A stretch of 64,000 nucleotides of DNA from Parapedobacter sp037190485. GTDB taxonomy: Bacteria; Bacteroidota; Bacteroidia; Sphingobacteriales; Sphingobacteriaceae. The translations under genes were made by a program, and so were the position numbers. Within the stretch, counting starts at the first letter, position 1. Each line of letters begins with the position of its first letter. The notes below the pieces were generated by a model. The model searched no databases, had not been told where the DNA came from, and worked only from the letters and a program-made list of their open reading frames with translations. The stretch spans positions 62,001 to 126,000 of the forward strand of contig JBBCJB010000037.1 in assembly GCA_037190485.1 (NCBI GenBank), in the 5' to 3' direction. Positions 9,464 through 19,081 of this stretch are shown one piece after another.

Positions 9464-9487
9464 CTGAAAATCCCCGAGAGTCGCGGC

Positions 9488-10300
9488 TCAAGGCAATTCG
9501 TTTAGCCATTGCGTCGCGAAATCCCGCACCTCTTCGTTGACCTCGCGTCCGGCACGGTACACGGCCTTCCATTTGAGGGTTTGCTTTTCGTATGCGGGAT
9601 CCACGAACTGTTGCTTTTTACCCGCACCGGTAAGCTTGGCATCGAAATCCACGGTCGCCGACAGGGCAATGTATTCCTGGAGCCGTATTTTCACGGCCGA
9701 CAGCGGGTTTTCGGGATAGTGTTCCAGCCACTTGGTCCGGTTGGGCGTGGGGTCGCTTTGCTCGGCTACGAACGCGCGGAGGTGCGCGATGCCGTCTTCG
9801 AACTGTTTCAATGCCGTTGCCGGTAGTTGCCCGGTTCCCTTCAATTGGCCATAATGCGATTCGAGTGTCTTCAATTCCGCCTTTTTCGAGGCCAGGTCGG
9901 CAACGCTCAGCCGGGGCGGCTCTTCGGTGGGCTGCATCGCCGCGCGGCGCGCCCGGTACGCTTCGTCGAATGCCGCGCTGCCGACGTAATCCTTCAGGTA
10001 GGCGCAGAGTTCGCGCGCAGCGGTCCGCCGGTCGCCGCTGGCGATGGCCGGCCACGATTTGGCGGACGGGATGCGGAACGCCTTCGACTGGGCGTCTATC
10101 GATTGCCCGTCGGGGCTGCCGCCCGTGTCTTCGGGGGTCACGCCGGGCGTTGCGAAGTCGCCAGCCAGGTTTCCCAGGATGTGTTGCTGCACGGCGGCGT
10201 GTTGCAGCCCCAATCGTTCGATGATGCCGTCGGCCAGCGTGCCTGCCAACGCGATGATTGCTGCGCCAAGCAGCGAAATCCGTGTTTTTTTACGTTTCAT
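9488..10300 (-). CDS. Hypothetical exported or anchored protein
   Basis: The protein has 270 residues, starting MKRKKTRISLLGAAIIALAG, with a basic N-region and one hydrophobic stretch (about 8-24) that would act as a signal peptide or anchor. The rest is hydrophilic and mainly helical, with a proline- and threonine-rich linker at about 50-65. A central charged helix (about 125-160) and a C-terminal tryptophan-containing helix (FATQWLNELP) can also be seen. No domain is recognised. It is divergent from the histidine kinase gene at 10480, and 49 nucleotides from the M3 peptidase. Codon usage is like that of its neighbours, so it looks native. Confidence 0.6.
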   Translation of the reverse strand: MKRKKTRISLLGAAIIALAGTLADGIIERLGLQHAAVQQHILGNLAGDFATPGVTPEDTGGSPDGQSIDAQSKAFRIPSAKSWPAIASGDRRTAARELCAYLKDYVGSAAFDEAYRARRAAMQPTEEPPRLSVADLASKKAELKTLESHYGQLKGTGQLPATALKQFEDGIAHLRAFVAEQSDPTPNRTKWLEHYPENPLSAVKIRLQEYIALSATVDFDAKLTGAGKKQQFVDPAYEKQTLKWKAVYRAGREVNEEVRDFATQWLNELP

Positions 10301-10385
10301 GGTCTTTGAATGCTAAACTGAACTCCGCGCAAATCTCCGCAAGGGCAGGCATCGGCGCGCTCCTGAAAAAACAGGATTTTATGCT

Positions 10386-10393
10386 TAGTTTTG
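10386..10393 (+). promoter_or_regulatory. Predicted -7 box upstream of the TPR histidine kinase
   Basis: TAGTTTTG matches TAnnTTTG. It would give a leader of about 80 nucleotides before the ATG chosen at 10480. Confidence 0.45.
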
Positions 10394-10479
10394 GTGATTG
10401 CCGACGAAAATTCAAAATCATGGAAAAAGGGGAGCGGATATGCGCCAGCCAACGCGTTTTTTTGCACGAAACAAGGTAT

Positions 10480-12438
10480 ATGCTTCGTCTTTTACGGGTA
10501 TTGGTTTTAATGGGTTGCTGCGGCGCGTCGATGGGTCCGTTATCCGCCCAGCAGCGGCTGGCCGATAGCGTGGCCCGATTGCTCCGGCAGGAGCTTCCTG
10601 ACACCCTGCGCGCCAAACACATGATACATCGGGCCATGTACCTGGAATCGGTGGATGTACCGGCGGCCCATGGCCGTTATCGGGAAGCGTTGGACTTCGC
10701 GCTAGACAAGGGGCTTTATGCCTATGCCGGCATGGCGCTCCGTTATGAAGCCACCCCGTATCAGGTGGCCGGCAAATACCACAAGGAACGCGAGAACCTG
10801 CAGCAAGCCATCGAACACCTGCAGCGAGACACGCTGGATCCCATGACGAACAAGGAATTGGGGAATGCATATGTCGACCTGGGTAGCCACTATCGACGGA
10901 TGGCCGATTACGACCGGGCCGTCGAGCATTTCCTGAAAGGCATTTCCGTGCTGGAGGGAATCGGCAATGAGGATTTGACGACCAGTTACGCCAATCTATC
11001 CGCCGCCTATCAGTTGCTGAAAATGCCCGACAAGCAAAAAATATACGTCGACAAGGCGCTGGTCGCCGCCAAGCGATCCAAACGGCCGCGCAGCCTGTTT
11101 ACCGGATACCTGTACCAGATCCACTACCTGGCCGAGGTGGGGCGCTACACCGAAGCCAGCCCTTACCTGGATAGCGCACGCTTGCATTTCAGTGAAAATT
11201 ATGCATTTGGGTTTATCGACACCTATTACAAGCTTGCGGGCATCACGTTCCAGCATACCGGGCAGGCGGATAGCGCGATCCATTACTTCGAAAAGAGCTT
11301 TGCGTTCAGCGAACGGCACGGCTCCACCTGGGGGATGGTCGAGCCGTTGCTCCAGATCGGGCACATCCACTATGGCGAACGGCATTATGTACAAGCCGAG
11401 GACTATACCGCCCGGGCCCTTGCACTCGCCGAGCGAGACAGCATCCTGATCTTCAGGTGGGAAGCCTATGGGCTTATGGCCAAAATCACCGAGGAGACCG
11501 GGCGTTTGCAGGAGTCTATCGATTGGGTCTGGAAGCACGTCGACTTGAAGGATACGCTGCAGGACTCCGAGCGCAAGAAGTTCGCGCTCGAACTGGAGGA
11601 GAAATACGAAGCCGAGAAAAAGGAAGCCCGGATACAGCTCCAGCAAGCCGCCATACAGCGTAAAGACACGTTGAATCACATGCTCATCGGCGGTGCCGTG
11701 GCCTTGCTGGCCATCCTGCTCCTGGGCTACCGCAACTACCGGCACAGGCAAAAGCTGCAACAGGCCCGCATCGACGAGCTGGAAACCGAGAAGCAATTGA
11801 CGGCCACCGAGGCGATCTTGAAAGGGGAAGAGCAGGAACGTACCCGGCTGGCCAAGGACCTGCACGATGGTCTCGGCGGCATGCTCAGCGGCATCAAACA
11901 CGCATTCCAGCATATGAAAGGCAACCTCATCATGACACCCGACAACGCGGAGGCGTTCGAGCGCAGCATCGACATGCTGGATAGTTCCATCAAGGAGATG
12001 CGCCGCGTGGCCCACAACATGATGCCCGAAGCGCTGGTCAATTTCGGCCTGGACACCGCGCTTCGTGACTTCTGCAGGGAGATCGACCAAAGCGGTGCCC
12101 TCCAGGTCGATTACCAATCCATTGGCCTCGAGGGCACCGAAATCGGACAGTCGACGGCCATCGCCATCTTCAGGATCGTCCAGGAGCTGCTCAACAATGT
12201 GCTGAAGCACGCCTCGGCGGCGCGGGCGCTCGTGCAGGTAACCCACGTGGAGGGCACGATCGCCGTCACGGTCGAAGACGATGGCAAAGGCATGGATAGC
12301 CTACCGGCCAAGCAAAGCGGCGGCATGGGGTGGTCCAACATCCGTAGCCGTGTGGACTACCTTCGCGGCAAGTGGGATGTGCAGGCTGCGCCCGGAAACG
12401 GCACATCCGTATGGATCGAATTCAAGCTCAACCCCTGA
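10480..12438 (+). CDS. TPR-containing sensor histidine kinase (HisKA_3/NarX type)
   Basis: The chosen start MLRLLRVLVLMGCCG gives a signal peptide ending at SAQQ; an in-frame ATG at 10420 is possible but would bury it. About 370 residues of TPR-like helical repeats form the exported sensor. A transmembrane helix lies at about 402-418 (IGGAVALLAILLLGY), followed by a coiled-coil. The dimerisation box EQERTRLAKDLHDGLGG carries the phosphoacceptor His at about 461. The ATPase domain has the N-box LLNNVLKHA and the glycine box DDGKGM. The pair acts with the response regulator whose ATG shares one base with this stop codon (TGATG), so the two are translationally coupled. The signal sensed is unknown. 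Confidence 0.9.
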   Translation: MLRLLRVLVLMGCCGASMGPLSAQQRLADSVARLLRQELPDTLRAKHMIHRAMYLESVDVPAAHGRYREALDFALDKGLYAYAGMALRYEATPYQVAGKYHKERENLQQAIEHLQRDTLDPMTNKELGNAYVDLGSHYRRMADYDRAVEHFLKGISVLEGIGNEDLTTSYANLSAAYQLLKMPDKQKIYVDKALVAAKRSKRPRSLFTGYLYQIHYLAEVGRYTEASPYLDSARLHFSENYAFGFIDTYYKLAGITFQHTGQADSAIHYFEKSFAFSERHGSTWGMVEPLLQIGHIHYGERHYVQAEDYTARALALAERDSILIFRWEAYGLMAKITEETGRLQESIDWVWKHVDLKDTLQDSERKKFALELEEKYEAEKKEARIQLQQAAIQRKDTLNHMLIGGAVALLAILLLGYRNYRHRQKLQQARIDELETEKQLTATEAILKGEEQERTRLAKDLHDGLGGMLSGIKHAFQHMKGNLIMTPDNAEAFERSIDMLDSSIKEMRRVAHNMMPEALVNFGLDTALRDFCREIDQSGALQVDYQSIGLEGTEIGQSTAIAIFRIVQELLNNVLKHASAARALVQVTHVEGTIAVTVEDDGKGMDSLPAKQSGGMGWSNIRSRVDYLRGKWDVQAAPGNGTSVWIEFKLNP

Positions 12439-13061
12439 TGGACAAGCCGACCGACCTGTTCATCGTGGACGACCACTACATGGTCATCGAAGGCATCCGG
12501 TCGTTGTTGGGTAGCGAACCGGATATCCATTGGATGGGGCATGCCACCACCGCGGCGTCATGCCGGGCCTTCCTGAATACCCGGCAGCCCGACGTGGTCT
12601 TGATGGATGTCAACCTGCCCGATGGCAGCGGCATCGACCTTTGCCGCGACGTGCGTCAGCGCTACCCATCGGTGAGGATCATTGGCCTCAGTACCTTCAA
12701 CCAACAGAGCTACGTACAGCGGATGATGGCCAATGGGGCATGTGGCTACCTGCTGAAGAATGCCGACAAAAACGAATTGCTGGCCGCCATCGCGGCCGCG
12801 ATGCGCGGCGAGCGGTACGTGAGCGCCGATGCCGGCGCACCCGCTGCCCATCGCAGCGCCGGCGGCATCCCCATCCTGACCCGTCGCGAACTGGAAGTAC
12901 TGGCCTTGATCGCCGAGGGGCTGACCAACGCCCAGATCGCCGAAAGGCTTTTCCTGAGCGTCACGACGGTCGAGACCCATCGGAAGAACTTACTGGCGAA
13001 ATTCGACACCAAGAACACGGCCAACCTGATCCTTCGCGCCGCGCAGCTGCAACTGATCTGA
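12438..13061 (+). CDS. LuxR/NarL-family response regulator
   Basis: This 207-residue protein starts MDKPTDLFIVDDHYM. It has a receiver domain with acidic pocket Asp11-Asp12 and phosphoacceptor Asp57 in VLMDVNLPDGSG. The conserved Thr/Ser position reads GLSTFN, and Lys is found in YLLKNADK. A short linker leads to a GerE/LuxR helix-turn-helix (LTRRELEVLALIAEGLTNAQ and VTTVETHRKNLLAKF). The ATG overlaps the kinase stop by one base, which identifies its cognate partner. An upstream in-frame GTG/ATG extension to 12372 lies inside the kinase gene and adds residues with no receiver similarity, so it was rejected. Target genes are not evident nearby. Confidence 0.94.
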   Translation: MDKPTDLFIVDDHYMVIEGIRSLLGSEPDIHWMGHATTAASCRAFLNTRQPDVVLMDVNLPDGSGIDLCRDVRQRYPSVRIIGLSTFNQQSYVQRMMANGACGYLLKNADKNELLAAIAAAMRGERYVSADAGAPAAHRSAGGIPILTRRELEVLALIAEGLTNAQIAERLFLSVTTVETHRKNLLAKFDTKNTANLILRAAQLQLI

Positions 13062-13099
13062 AATGCATCAATTTAGCTGGAGATTAAAATAATTTCCAC

Positions 13100-13107
13100 T
13101 ATTTTTG
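13100..13107 (+). promoter_or_regulatory. Predicted -7 box of the membrane histidine kinase
   Basis: TATTTTTG matches TAnnTTTG exactly. Because transcription would start near 13113, the in-frame TTG at 13105 cannot be the start codon, which favours the TTG at 13126. Confidence 0.55.
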
Positions 13108-13125
13108 TGGTTCGATGCGTATACG

Positions 13126-14529
13126 TTGAGAAAACGAACCCATTTACGTCGCATATCCCACTATTGGCAAAACCTGGTCGGCAGACCGGGCGAACTGCCC
13201 GCTGCAAACCGGGGCTTCCATGTCGTATCGCTTTACGCGGCCGTCTTGACGGCAGTGATGATCCCATTGAACATTTACCTTGGGCTATGGGCCATCGTGA
13301 CCATGCTGGCCGTTACATTGATGCTCTTGGTCACGATGTTCCTGTTGGCGCGCTACCGCGGCATGCATCGGCTGGGCCTGGCGATCTACTCCCTGTTCAG
13401 CTACGTGTTGGTCATCTACACCTTTATGTACAATGGCGGCAGCGCAGGCCCTGCACTCTATTTCCTGCTGCTCACCTACCAACTCCTGGCGGCGTTCACC
13501 AGCAAACGGCTACAAGCCGTTTGGACGGCATTGCACCTCGTACTTCCGGTTGCCTTGTTGGTGTTGGAACGCATCCGCCCGGCCATCGTACGGGTGCATT
13601 ACGATTCGGACGGTTCCCGTTTCATCGACTTGGTCACGTCATTCCCAATCGTCATCATCGGTATCCTTGCAGCCACGAATTACCTCCGGAAAGGGTATGA
13701 GCGCGAGCGGGCTGCCGCCGAGGAACGGGCGAGGCAAATCGAAATGCAGAACCGGCAAATCGTCTCGCAAAACAGGCAGTTGCAAGCAGCCAACCGCGAA
13801 AAGATCGAACTGATCTCGATATTGGGGCACGATCTGCGCAACCCGCTGCATGCCATTACGGGCACCCTGCAGATACTCGTGTCCGAGGAACTACCCAACG
13901 AAAAGCGCAAGAAAATCAAGGACGACCTGTTGTTGGCTGCCCGCAATACAGCTGACTTGCTGGAGAACGTGCTGTCGTGGGTGTCGGCACAGATCAAGGG
14001 AATCAGTCCGCTGTTCACCTGGGTGGAACCCGATGTCATCATCGAGCGGGTACTGGGCGTACAGCGCTACATCGCGAGCAAGAAGGGCATCCGGATCGTG
14101 CATGGCGCCAAGGCCGGCATCAAGGTGCATTCAGATGCCGACATGCTTGAGCTGATCGTACGCAACCTGGTCAACAACGCCTTGAAATTTACGCCTAACC
14201 AAGGCACCATCACGTTGTCCGTAAGCGAAGACGTGCCACAAAGGAACTGTACCATCGCCGTGCGCGACGATGGCGTGGGCATGACCGACGAGGATGTCAA
14301 AGCAATCTTCAGTGGCAGTGTCCAATCCACCTACGGCACGGATAGCGAGAAAGGTATCGGGCTGGGGCTGTTCCTGTGCCGAGAGCTCACCCACCGCCTG
14401 GGCGGACGGATCTGGGCGGAAAGCGAGTTGGGCAAGGGTTCCGTGTTTTTCGTATCGCTTCCGCTTTACGATCCGGGTAGGCCGAGCCACGAAAGCGATG
14501 CCTCCGGCCGCCAGACCAGCCACGCCTGA
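13126..14529 (+). CDS. Multi-pass membrane sensor histidine kinase
   Basis: The N-terminal 170 residues contain five or six hydrophobic helices (for example VVSLYAAVLTAVMIPLNIYL and LGLAIYSLFSYVLVIYTFMY), a 7TM-like membrane sensor. A Gln/Arg-rich coiled coil follows (RQIEMQNRQIVSQNRQ). The HisKA domain has the phosphoacceptor His at about 235 in SILGHDLRNPLHAI. The ATPase domain shows the N-box NLVNNALKF, the G1 box RDDGVGM and the G2 box GIGLGLFL. There is no ATG before the first membrane helix. The TTG at 13126 is the best start given the promoter, although 13105 is possible. No response regulator follows, so it is an orphan kinase or uses the LuxR-type regulator upstream. Confidence 0.85.
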   Translation: MRKRTHLRRISHYWQNLVGRPGELPAANRGFHVVSLYAAVLTAVMIPLNIYLGLWAIVTMLAVTLMLLVTMFLLARYRGMHRLGLAIYSLFSYVLVIYTFMYNGGSAGPALYFLLLTYQLLAAFTSKRLQAVWTALHLVLPVALLVLERIRPAIVRVHYDSDGSRFIDLVTSFPIVIIGILAATNYLRKGYERERAAAEERARQIEMQNRQIVSQNRQLQAANREKIELISILGHDLRNPLHAITGTLQILVSEELPNEKRKKIKDDLLLAARNTADLLENVLSWVSAQIKGISPLFTWVEPDVIIERVLGVQRYIASKKGIRIVHGAKAGIKVHSDADMLELIVRNLVNNALKFTPNQGTITLSVSEDVPQRNCTIAVRDDGVGMTDEDVKAIFSGSVQSTYGTDSEKGIGLGLFLCRELTHRLGGRIWAESELGKGSVFFVSLPLYDPGRPSHESDASGRQTSHA

Positions 14530-14596
14530 ACAATGATCTCGAAATTTACGGGGCATGCGCCTTCCTGGGTTAGCAAAACCCGATTGAAATTGAAGA

Positions 14597-17086
14597 TTAC
14601 CTTCTTTTCGGTGCGCCGCGCACGGCTTCGGCCTTCAACGGGTCTTCGGGCCACGCGTGTTTCGGATAACGCCGCTTCAGTTCGCTCCGCACCTCGAAAT
14701 AGGCGCCTTGCCAGAAACTGCGGAGGTCTTTCGTGACCTGCACGGGCTTGAATCCGGGCGAGAGCAGGTGAAGCACCACGGGTTGCCGTCCATCGTTTAC
14801 GCGTGGCGTATCGAGCAGTCCGAACACTTCCTGCAGGCGTACGGCGAGCACAGGCGGCTCGCCGATCGGTGAGTATCGGAGGGCAATGCGCGAGCCACTC
14901 GGCACCGTGATGCCGACGGGTGCCAAGCGTTCCAGCGCCTGTTGCCGTTCGTAGGAAAGGCTGTGCGCCAGTATGTCGAACAGGCGCAGCTTCCGTAATT
15001 CTTCCGCTTTCCGGATACCGCCCAGGTAGGGGGCCAGCCAACGTTCGGGATACTGGATGAGCGTGGCGGTGGATACGTCTGGCCAAGCCCCTTCGGGTTG
15101 CCATTGGCGGAGGCTGAGTACGCGGCGCTGCCAGTCGACCACGGCATCATCGAACGTAAGGAGCTGCCGCCCATCGACGCGGATGGCACCGCAGAGCGCG
15201 TCGAGGAGCGCCTGGCCGTCGGGGTTGGGCAGTGGCGCAGACGCCAGCACGATGTTGCCGATTCGCCGATCGCGCGTGGCCGCCACGACACCCTGCTGCG
15301 CATCCCAGACCACGCGTTCGGTTTCCTGCACGAACGGTTCCAGATCGGCCGGATCGACGGGAGCGGCAAGGAAAACCTTGCCCAATCCATCGCGTGCGTC
15401 GAGCAGGGCGATGGCCAGCCAGGACTCGTGGGCGAGTTCGTCGTGTACCGGCACCAGCGCCCGCTTACCGTTGGCCAATCGATAGGTGCCCCTGCCGTCG
15501 TTGCCTGATTTGGCGATGCGTTCGGGGTAGGCGTGGGCGATGAGCAATCCCACGGGGCGGGAATCGACGGTTGCATCCCCGTCGCGCGCGTCCAGTAGCC
15601 TCCGGTACGACCGGGCCACCCGGTCGATGTTTTCCAGCCGCCGATCGCGGCTGCCCGATAGCCGGTACCGATGCAGCGCTTCGATGCGCAAGCAACAATC
15701 GACGCCTGCATCCCGCGCCAGGGGATCGCGTTCTTCGAGCAACGCAGCCACGTCTGCGCCGAGCGCCGCCAGACCATTGGCGCTGGCTGTCAGCAGCATG
15801 TGGGCGATGCGTGGGTGGCAGGACAGGGCATGGATGGCCCGGCCATGCGGCGTGATCTTCCGCTGCGCCAGGGCACCCAGGCCATCCAGCAATTCGCGTG
15901 CACGTGCCACCGCCGTGGCGGGCGGTGGGGTAAGCCATTCCAGTCGCTCCGTATCGGCGATGCCCCAGCGGGCAAGGTCGAGGAGGAGCGGGGCAAGGTC
16001 GGCCTCGAGGATTTCGGGCGTCCGGTAATCGGCCATGCGCTGCTGGGTGGCCGCCGTCCAAAGCCGGTAACAGGCACCGGGCCCCAGCCTCCCTGCCCGG
16101 CCGGCACGTTGGCTGGCGGCATCCTTCGAGATGCGGACCGTCTTGAGGCGCGATAGGCCCGACGGCGGATCGAACAGTTGCGTGCGGGTGTAGCCACCAT
16201 CCACCACGATCGCGATGCCTTCGATGGTCAGGCTTGTTTCGGCGATGGACGTGGCCAGGACGATCTTGCGCTGCCCATGCGGGGCGGGTTTGATGGCGGC
16301 GTGCTGCTCGGCCAGCGACAGCTGCCCATAAAGCGGGTGCACCACAGCGCCCACCGGATTGGCCTCGAGCACCCGCGCGCAGGCCCGGATCTCGGCCTCG
16401 CCGGGCAGGAAGGCCAGTACGTCGCCCTGCCGCTCGCGGCAAGCCCGCAGGATGGCCCGCGCGCATTGTTCGGGGAGTTGCCGGCTATCCGCTTCCTCGA
16501 GGTGGACGATGTCGACGGGATACAACCTGCCTTGGCTTTCGACCACCGGAGCGCCCAACAGCGCAGCGAGCGGCCCCGTCTCCAAGGTCGCCGACATGAT
16601 CAGCAACCGCAGGTCGGGACGCAGTACCTGCTGGCTTTCGCGACACAGCACCAGCGATAGGTCGGTGTGCAGCCGCCGTTCATGGAATTCGTCGAAAATG
16701 ACGACAGCCACGTTTTCCAAGCCATTGTCGTCGTGGAGCATCCGGGTGAGTATACCCTCGGTGACCACCTCGATGCGCGTACGCGAGGAAGTCTGGTTCT
16801 CGAACCTGACGCGATAGCCCACGGTTTCACCGGCCCGCTCACCCAGCAACGAGGCCATGCGGTGCGCGATGGTACTGGCGGCCAACCTGCGCGGTTCGAG
16901 CATGACGATCTTCCGTCCGCCGAGCCAAGGCTCATCCAGCAAGGCCAAGGGTACGATGGTGCTTTTACCCGCGCCCGGTGGGGTGCTGAGCACAAGCGCA
17001 TTATGGTCGCGAAGATGCGCTTTCACTTGCGGTAATACCCCAACGATGGGAAGATTGACCGATGAAACGTCGAAAGGGAAGGCCAT
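14597..17086 (-). CDS. hrpB: ATP-dependent helicase HrpB
   Basis: The 829-residue length and domain order match the HrpB family of DEAH-box helicases. The Walker A motif is STPPGAGKST (about 34-43), motif II is DEFHERR (about 129-135), motif III is MSATLE and motif VI is QRAGRAGR. The C-terminal half has the HrpB-specific domain, including the conserved ending HAWPEDP. HrpB is a nucleic-acid helicase of poorly defined role in bacteria. The start at 17086 is supported by a -7 box seven nucleotides upstream. The gene is divergent from the pseudouridine synthase gene, and its 3' end converges with the histidine kinase gene. Confidence 0.95.
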   Translation of the reverse strand: MAFPFDVSSVNLPIVGVLPQVKAHLRDHNALVLSTPPGAGKSTIVPLALLDEPWLGGRKIVMLEPRRLAASTIAHRMASLLGERAGETVGYRVRFENQTSSRTRIEVVTEGILTRMLHDDNGLENVAVVIFDEFHERRLHTDLSLVLCRESQQVLRPDLRLLIMSATLETGPLAALLGAPVVESQGRLYPVDIVHLEEADSRQLPEQCARAILRACRERQGDVLAFLPGEAEIRACARVLEANPVGAVVHPLYGQLSLAEQHAAIKPAPHGQRKIVLATSIAETSLTIEGIAIVVDGGYTRTQLFDPPSGLSRLKTVRISKDAASQRAGRAGRLGPGACYRLWTAATQQRMADYRTPEILEADLAPLLLDLARWGIADTERLEWLTPPPATAVARARELLDGLGALAQRKITPHGRAIHALSCHPRIAHMLLTASANGLAALGADVAALLEERDPLARDAGVDCCLRIEALHRYRLSGSRDRRLENIDRVARSYRRLLDARDGDATVDSRPVGLLIAHAYPERIAKSGNDGRGTYRLANGKRALVPVHDELAHESWLAIALLDARDGLGKVFLAAPVDPADLEPFVQETERVVWDAQQGVVAATRDRRIGNIVLASAPLPNPDGQALLDALCGAIRVDGRQLLTFDDAVVDWQRRVLSLRQWQPEGAWPDVSTATLIQYPERWLAPYLGGIRKAEELRKLRLFDILAHSLSYERQQALERLAPVGITVPSGSRIALRYSPIGEPPVLAVRLQEVFGLLDTPRVNDGRQPVVLHLLSPGFKPVQVTKDLRSFWQGAYFEVRSELKRRYPKHAWPEDPLKAEAVRGAPKRR

Positions 17087-17093
17087 GCAGCGA

Positions 17094-17101
17094 CAAAAAT
17101 A
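17094..17101 (-). promoter_or_regulatory. Predicted -7 box of hrpB
   Basis: The minus strand reads TATTTTTG, a full consensus match, seven nucleotides before the hrpB ATG. This predicts an almost leaderless mRNA. Confidence 0.6.
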
Positions 17102-17114
17102 GGTAAAAACTCCG

Positions 17115-17122
17115 TACTTTTG
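17115..17122 (+). promoter_or_regulatory. Predicted -7 box of the RluA-family gene
   Basis: TACTTTTG fits TAnnTTTG and ends five nucleotides before the ATG at 17128. Confidence 0.6.
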
Positions 17123-17127
17123 CAGGC

Positions 17128-17871
17128 ATGAAGACCCTCGAAGCGCGTACCTCGAAAGTGCCTAAGTTTACCGACTTGATCATCCACGAAGACGATGACC
17201 TGATCGTCATCAACAAGCCACCGTTCCTGGCCTCGCTCGATGAACGGGAGGGCGACGAGGCCAGTGTACTTCGTTTGGCCAAGCGGTACCATGCCGATGC
17301 GCAGGTGTGCCATCGGCTCGACAAGGAGACGTCCGGGCTGTTGCTCATCGCGAAGAACCCCGAAACGTACCGATTGGTTTCCATCGAGTTCGAGCGCAGG
17401 CGCGTGGCGAAGCGCTATCACGCTGTCATCGAAGGGACGCACGTCTTCGAGGACCTGCTCGTGGACCTGCCCATCCTGAACCTGGGCAATAAAAACGTCA
17501 CGATCGATCGGGCCAATGGGAAACGCGCGGAGACCTATTTCAAATCGCTGCGTTATTTCAAGCATTACACCTTGGTGGAATGCCGTCCGGTAACCGGGCG
17601 CATGCACCAGATACGCATCCACCTGGCCACGCAGCATGCGGCCATCGTGGGCGACGCGCTATACAAAGGCAAACCCATCTACCTCTCGCAGATCAAGAAA
17701 CGGGGCTTTACCTTAAGCAAAGGGGAAGAGGAGCAACCCATCATGCGGCGCTTCGCGCTCCACGCGCGGGAGTTGCGGTTCACCTTAAACGATAAGGAGC
17801 TCCATTTCGAAGCTCCCTATCCCAAAGATTTCTCGACGCTGTTGAAGCAGCTCGAAAAGTTCGACGATTAA
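17128..17871 (+). CDS. RluA-family RNA pseudouridine synthase
   Basis: This 247-residue enzyme isomerises uridine to pseudouridine in rRNA or tRNA. The catalytic motif HRLDKETSGLL lies at about residues 61-71, with the nucleophilic Asp in the RLD triad. Other family signatures are DDLIVINKPP near the N-terminus and GRMHQIRIHLA (about 156-166). There is no N-terminal S4 domain, so it is a compact RluA/RluC-type enzyme lacking the usual RNA-binding extension. Which uridine it modifies cannot be inferred. Its promoter is back-to-back with that of hrpB. Confidence 0.92.
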   Translation: MKTLEARTSKVPKFTDLIIHEDDDLIVINKPPFLASLDEREGDEASVLRLAKRYHADAQVCHRLDKETSGLLLIAKNPETYRLVSIEFERRRVAKRYHAVIEGTHVFEDLLVDLPILNLGNKNVTIDRANGKRAETYFKSLRYFKHYTLVECRPVTGRMHQIRIHLATQHAAIVGDALYKGKPIYLSQIKKRGFTLSKGEEEQPIMRRFALHARELRFTLNDKELHFEAPYPKDFSTLLKQLEKFDD

Positions 17872-17896
17872 CCGGCACCGCGGCGTCGGCGGACCG

Positions 17897-19081
17897 CTAG
17901 ATCGTCCACTTGAACAGCTCCGCCAAGGCCAGGTGCATGTCGCGTTCGGCCTCCAGCCGACGGTCGATGGCTTCGTAATACATCGTGAGTTCCACCAGGT
18001 AATCCAACAGCGACAATTCGCCCAAGTCCAGGGCGCGCTTCAGCAAGCGTTCGCTCTCGGTGTCTTGCGTCAGCTCAAGCAATTCATCACGGAGCACCGT
18101 CAATCGCTGGGCTCGCTGGTACAGTCGTTTCTGCGCGTTGTAGAACTGCGTACCGGCATCCACTTTCAGCTGTTCGTAGGCCTGTGTCTGGAGCCGCGCC
18201 CGCTTGACCGTGTTCCGCTGTTGCCAAAGCGGGATGGATAACCCGAGCGTCACGCCGCTGAAACGGGCATCGATGTCTTCCTCGTACATATACCCGCCCG
18301 TGATGGCGGGCAGGGCCAGTGCCTTGCTCAGCCGCTGTTGCGCCTGCCCAACGGCGATGTCCTTCTCCAGGCTTGCCAGTTCGGTGTTGCGGGGCAGGGT
18401 TTCCGAAAGCCATGCCTCGAAGTCGGCGGGCAAGGCATGCGCGGGGTAACCCATCGGCACCGGCGGCAAGGCATTCCCGCCGTTGAGCCGGGTGAGTTCG
18501 GCGTGCAGCGCCGCCGATTCGACCGCATTCAGTTCCGCCGTTTTGGTGGCATTCAGCGCGTTGATACGCGCCTTGTTGCGCTCCAACACGCTCACCTCGC
18601 CGGCTTGGAACGCCCGCTCGTAACCCTCGGCGAGCTGGTCGGCGATTCCCGCGCGCCGTTCGAGTTGGTCGGCGAGCTGCCGGGTATACACCCAGTTGAT
18701 GTAGGCCTGCGCGGCCTCGTAGCGGATTTCCGCGCGACCACTGGCCCATTCGAGCGCGGCCTTCTCGTTGGCGGATCGCGCGATCTGTCGGCGATGGCCG
18801 TACGCGGTCGGGAAATCGATCGTTTGGGTGACGTTGAAATCGCGCCGCATGCGGCTGATGCCCGGGGAAATGCCCAGGTAGTTGAATTGCACCTGCGGAT
18901 CCGCCGGGTTAAGCCCCGTCAGGTTGGCCATGCTGATGGCATCGGTGGATGCCCGCAGGGCCCGCAAGGCCGTGTTGTTGCTATCCACGGCCTGCAGCAC
19001 GCGCGTGAGGCCGTCTTGTTGGGCATTGGCCGCGAGCGCACAGCCCAGTAGCACACCCAATCCGATATGGTTTTTCTTCAT
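17897..19081 (-). CDS. TolC-family outer membrane efflux protein (CusC/CzcC type)
   Basis: The start MKKNHIGLGVLLGCALAANA provides a signal peptide ending before QQ, and its ATG overlaps the stop of the RND pump gene in ATGA. The 394-residue protein has the long amphipathic helices with regular Ala/Gln/Glu/Leu spacing of TolC-like channels. Examples are AQAYINWVYTRQLADQLERR and KRARLQTQAYEQLK. It should form the outer-membrane duct of the tripartite metal efflux pump encoded just upstream. An in-frame ATG ten codons earlier was rejected because it lies inside the pump gene and spoils the signal peptide. Confidence 0.9.
   Translation of the reverse strand: MKKNHIGLGVLLGCALAANAQQDGLTRVLQAVDSNNTALRALRASTDAISMANLTGLNPADPQVQFNYLGISPGISRMRRDFNVTQTIDFPTAYGHRRQIARSANEKAALEWASGRAEIRYEAAQAYINWVYTRQLADQLERRAGIADQLAEGYERAFQAGEVSVLERNKARINALNATKTAELNAVESAALHAELTRLNGGNALPPVPMGYPAHALPADFEAWLSETLPRNTELASLEKDIAVGQAQQRLSKALALPAITGGYMYEEDIDARFSGVTLGLSIPLWQQRNTVKRARLQTQAYEQLKVDAGTQFYNAQKRLYQRAQRLTVLRDELLELTQDTESERLLKRALDLGELSLLDYLVELTMYYEAIDRRLEAERDMHLALAELFKWTI

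Noticed and set aside
10996..12246. 416-codon ORF on the minus strand
   Set aside because: Antisense shadow of the TPR histidine kinase, without a family match.
14567..14581. Short hairpin GGGTT/AACCC between the histidine kinase and hrpB
   Set aside because: The stem is only five base pairs and no T-run follows on either strand.
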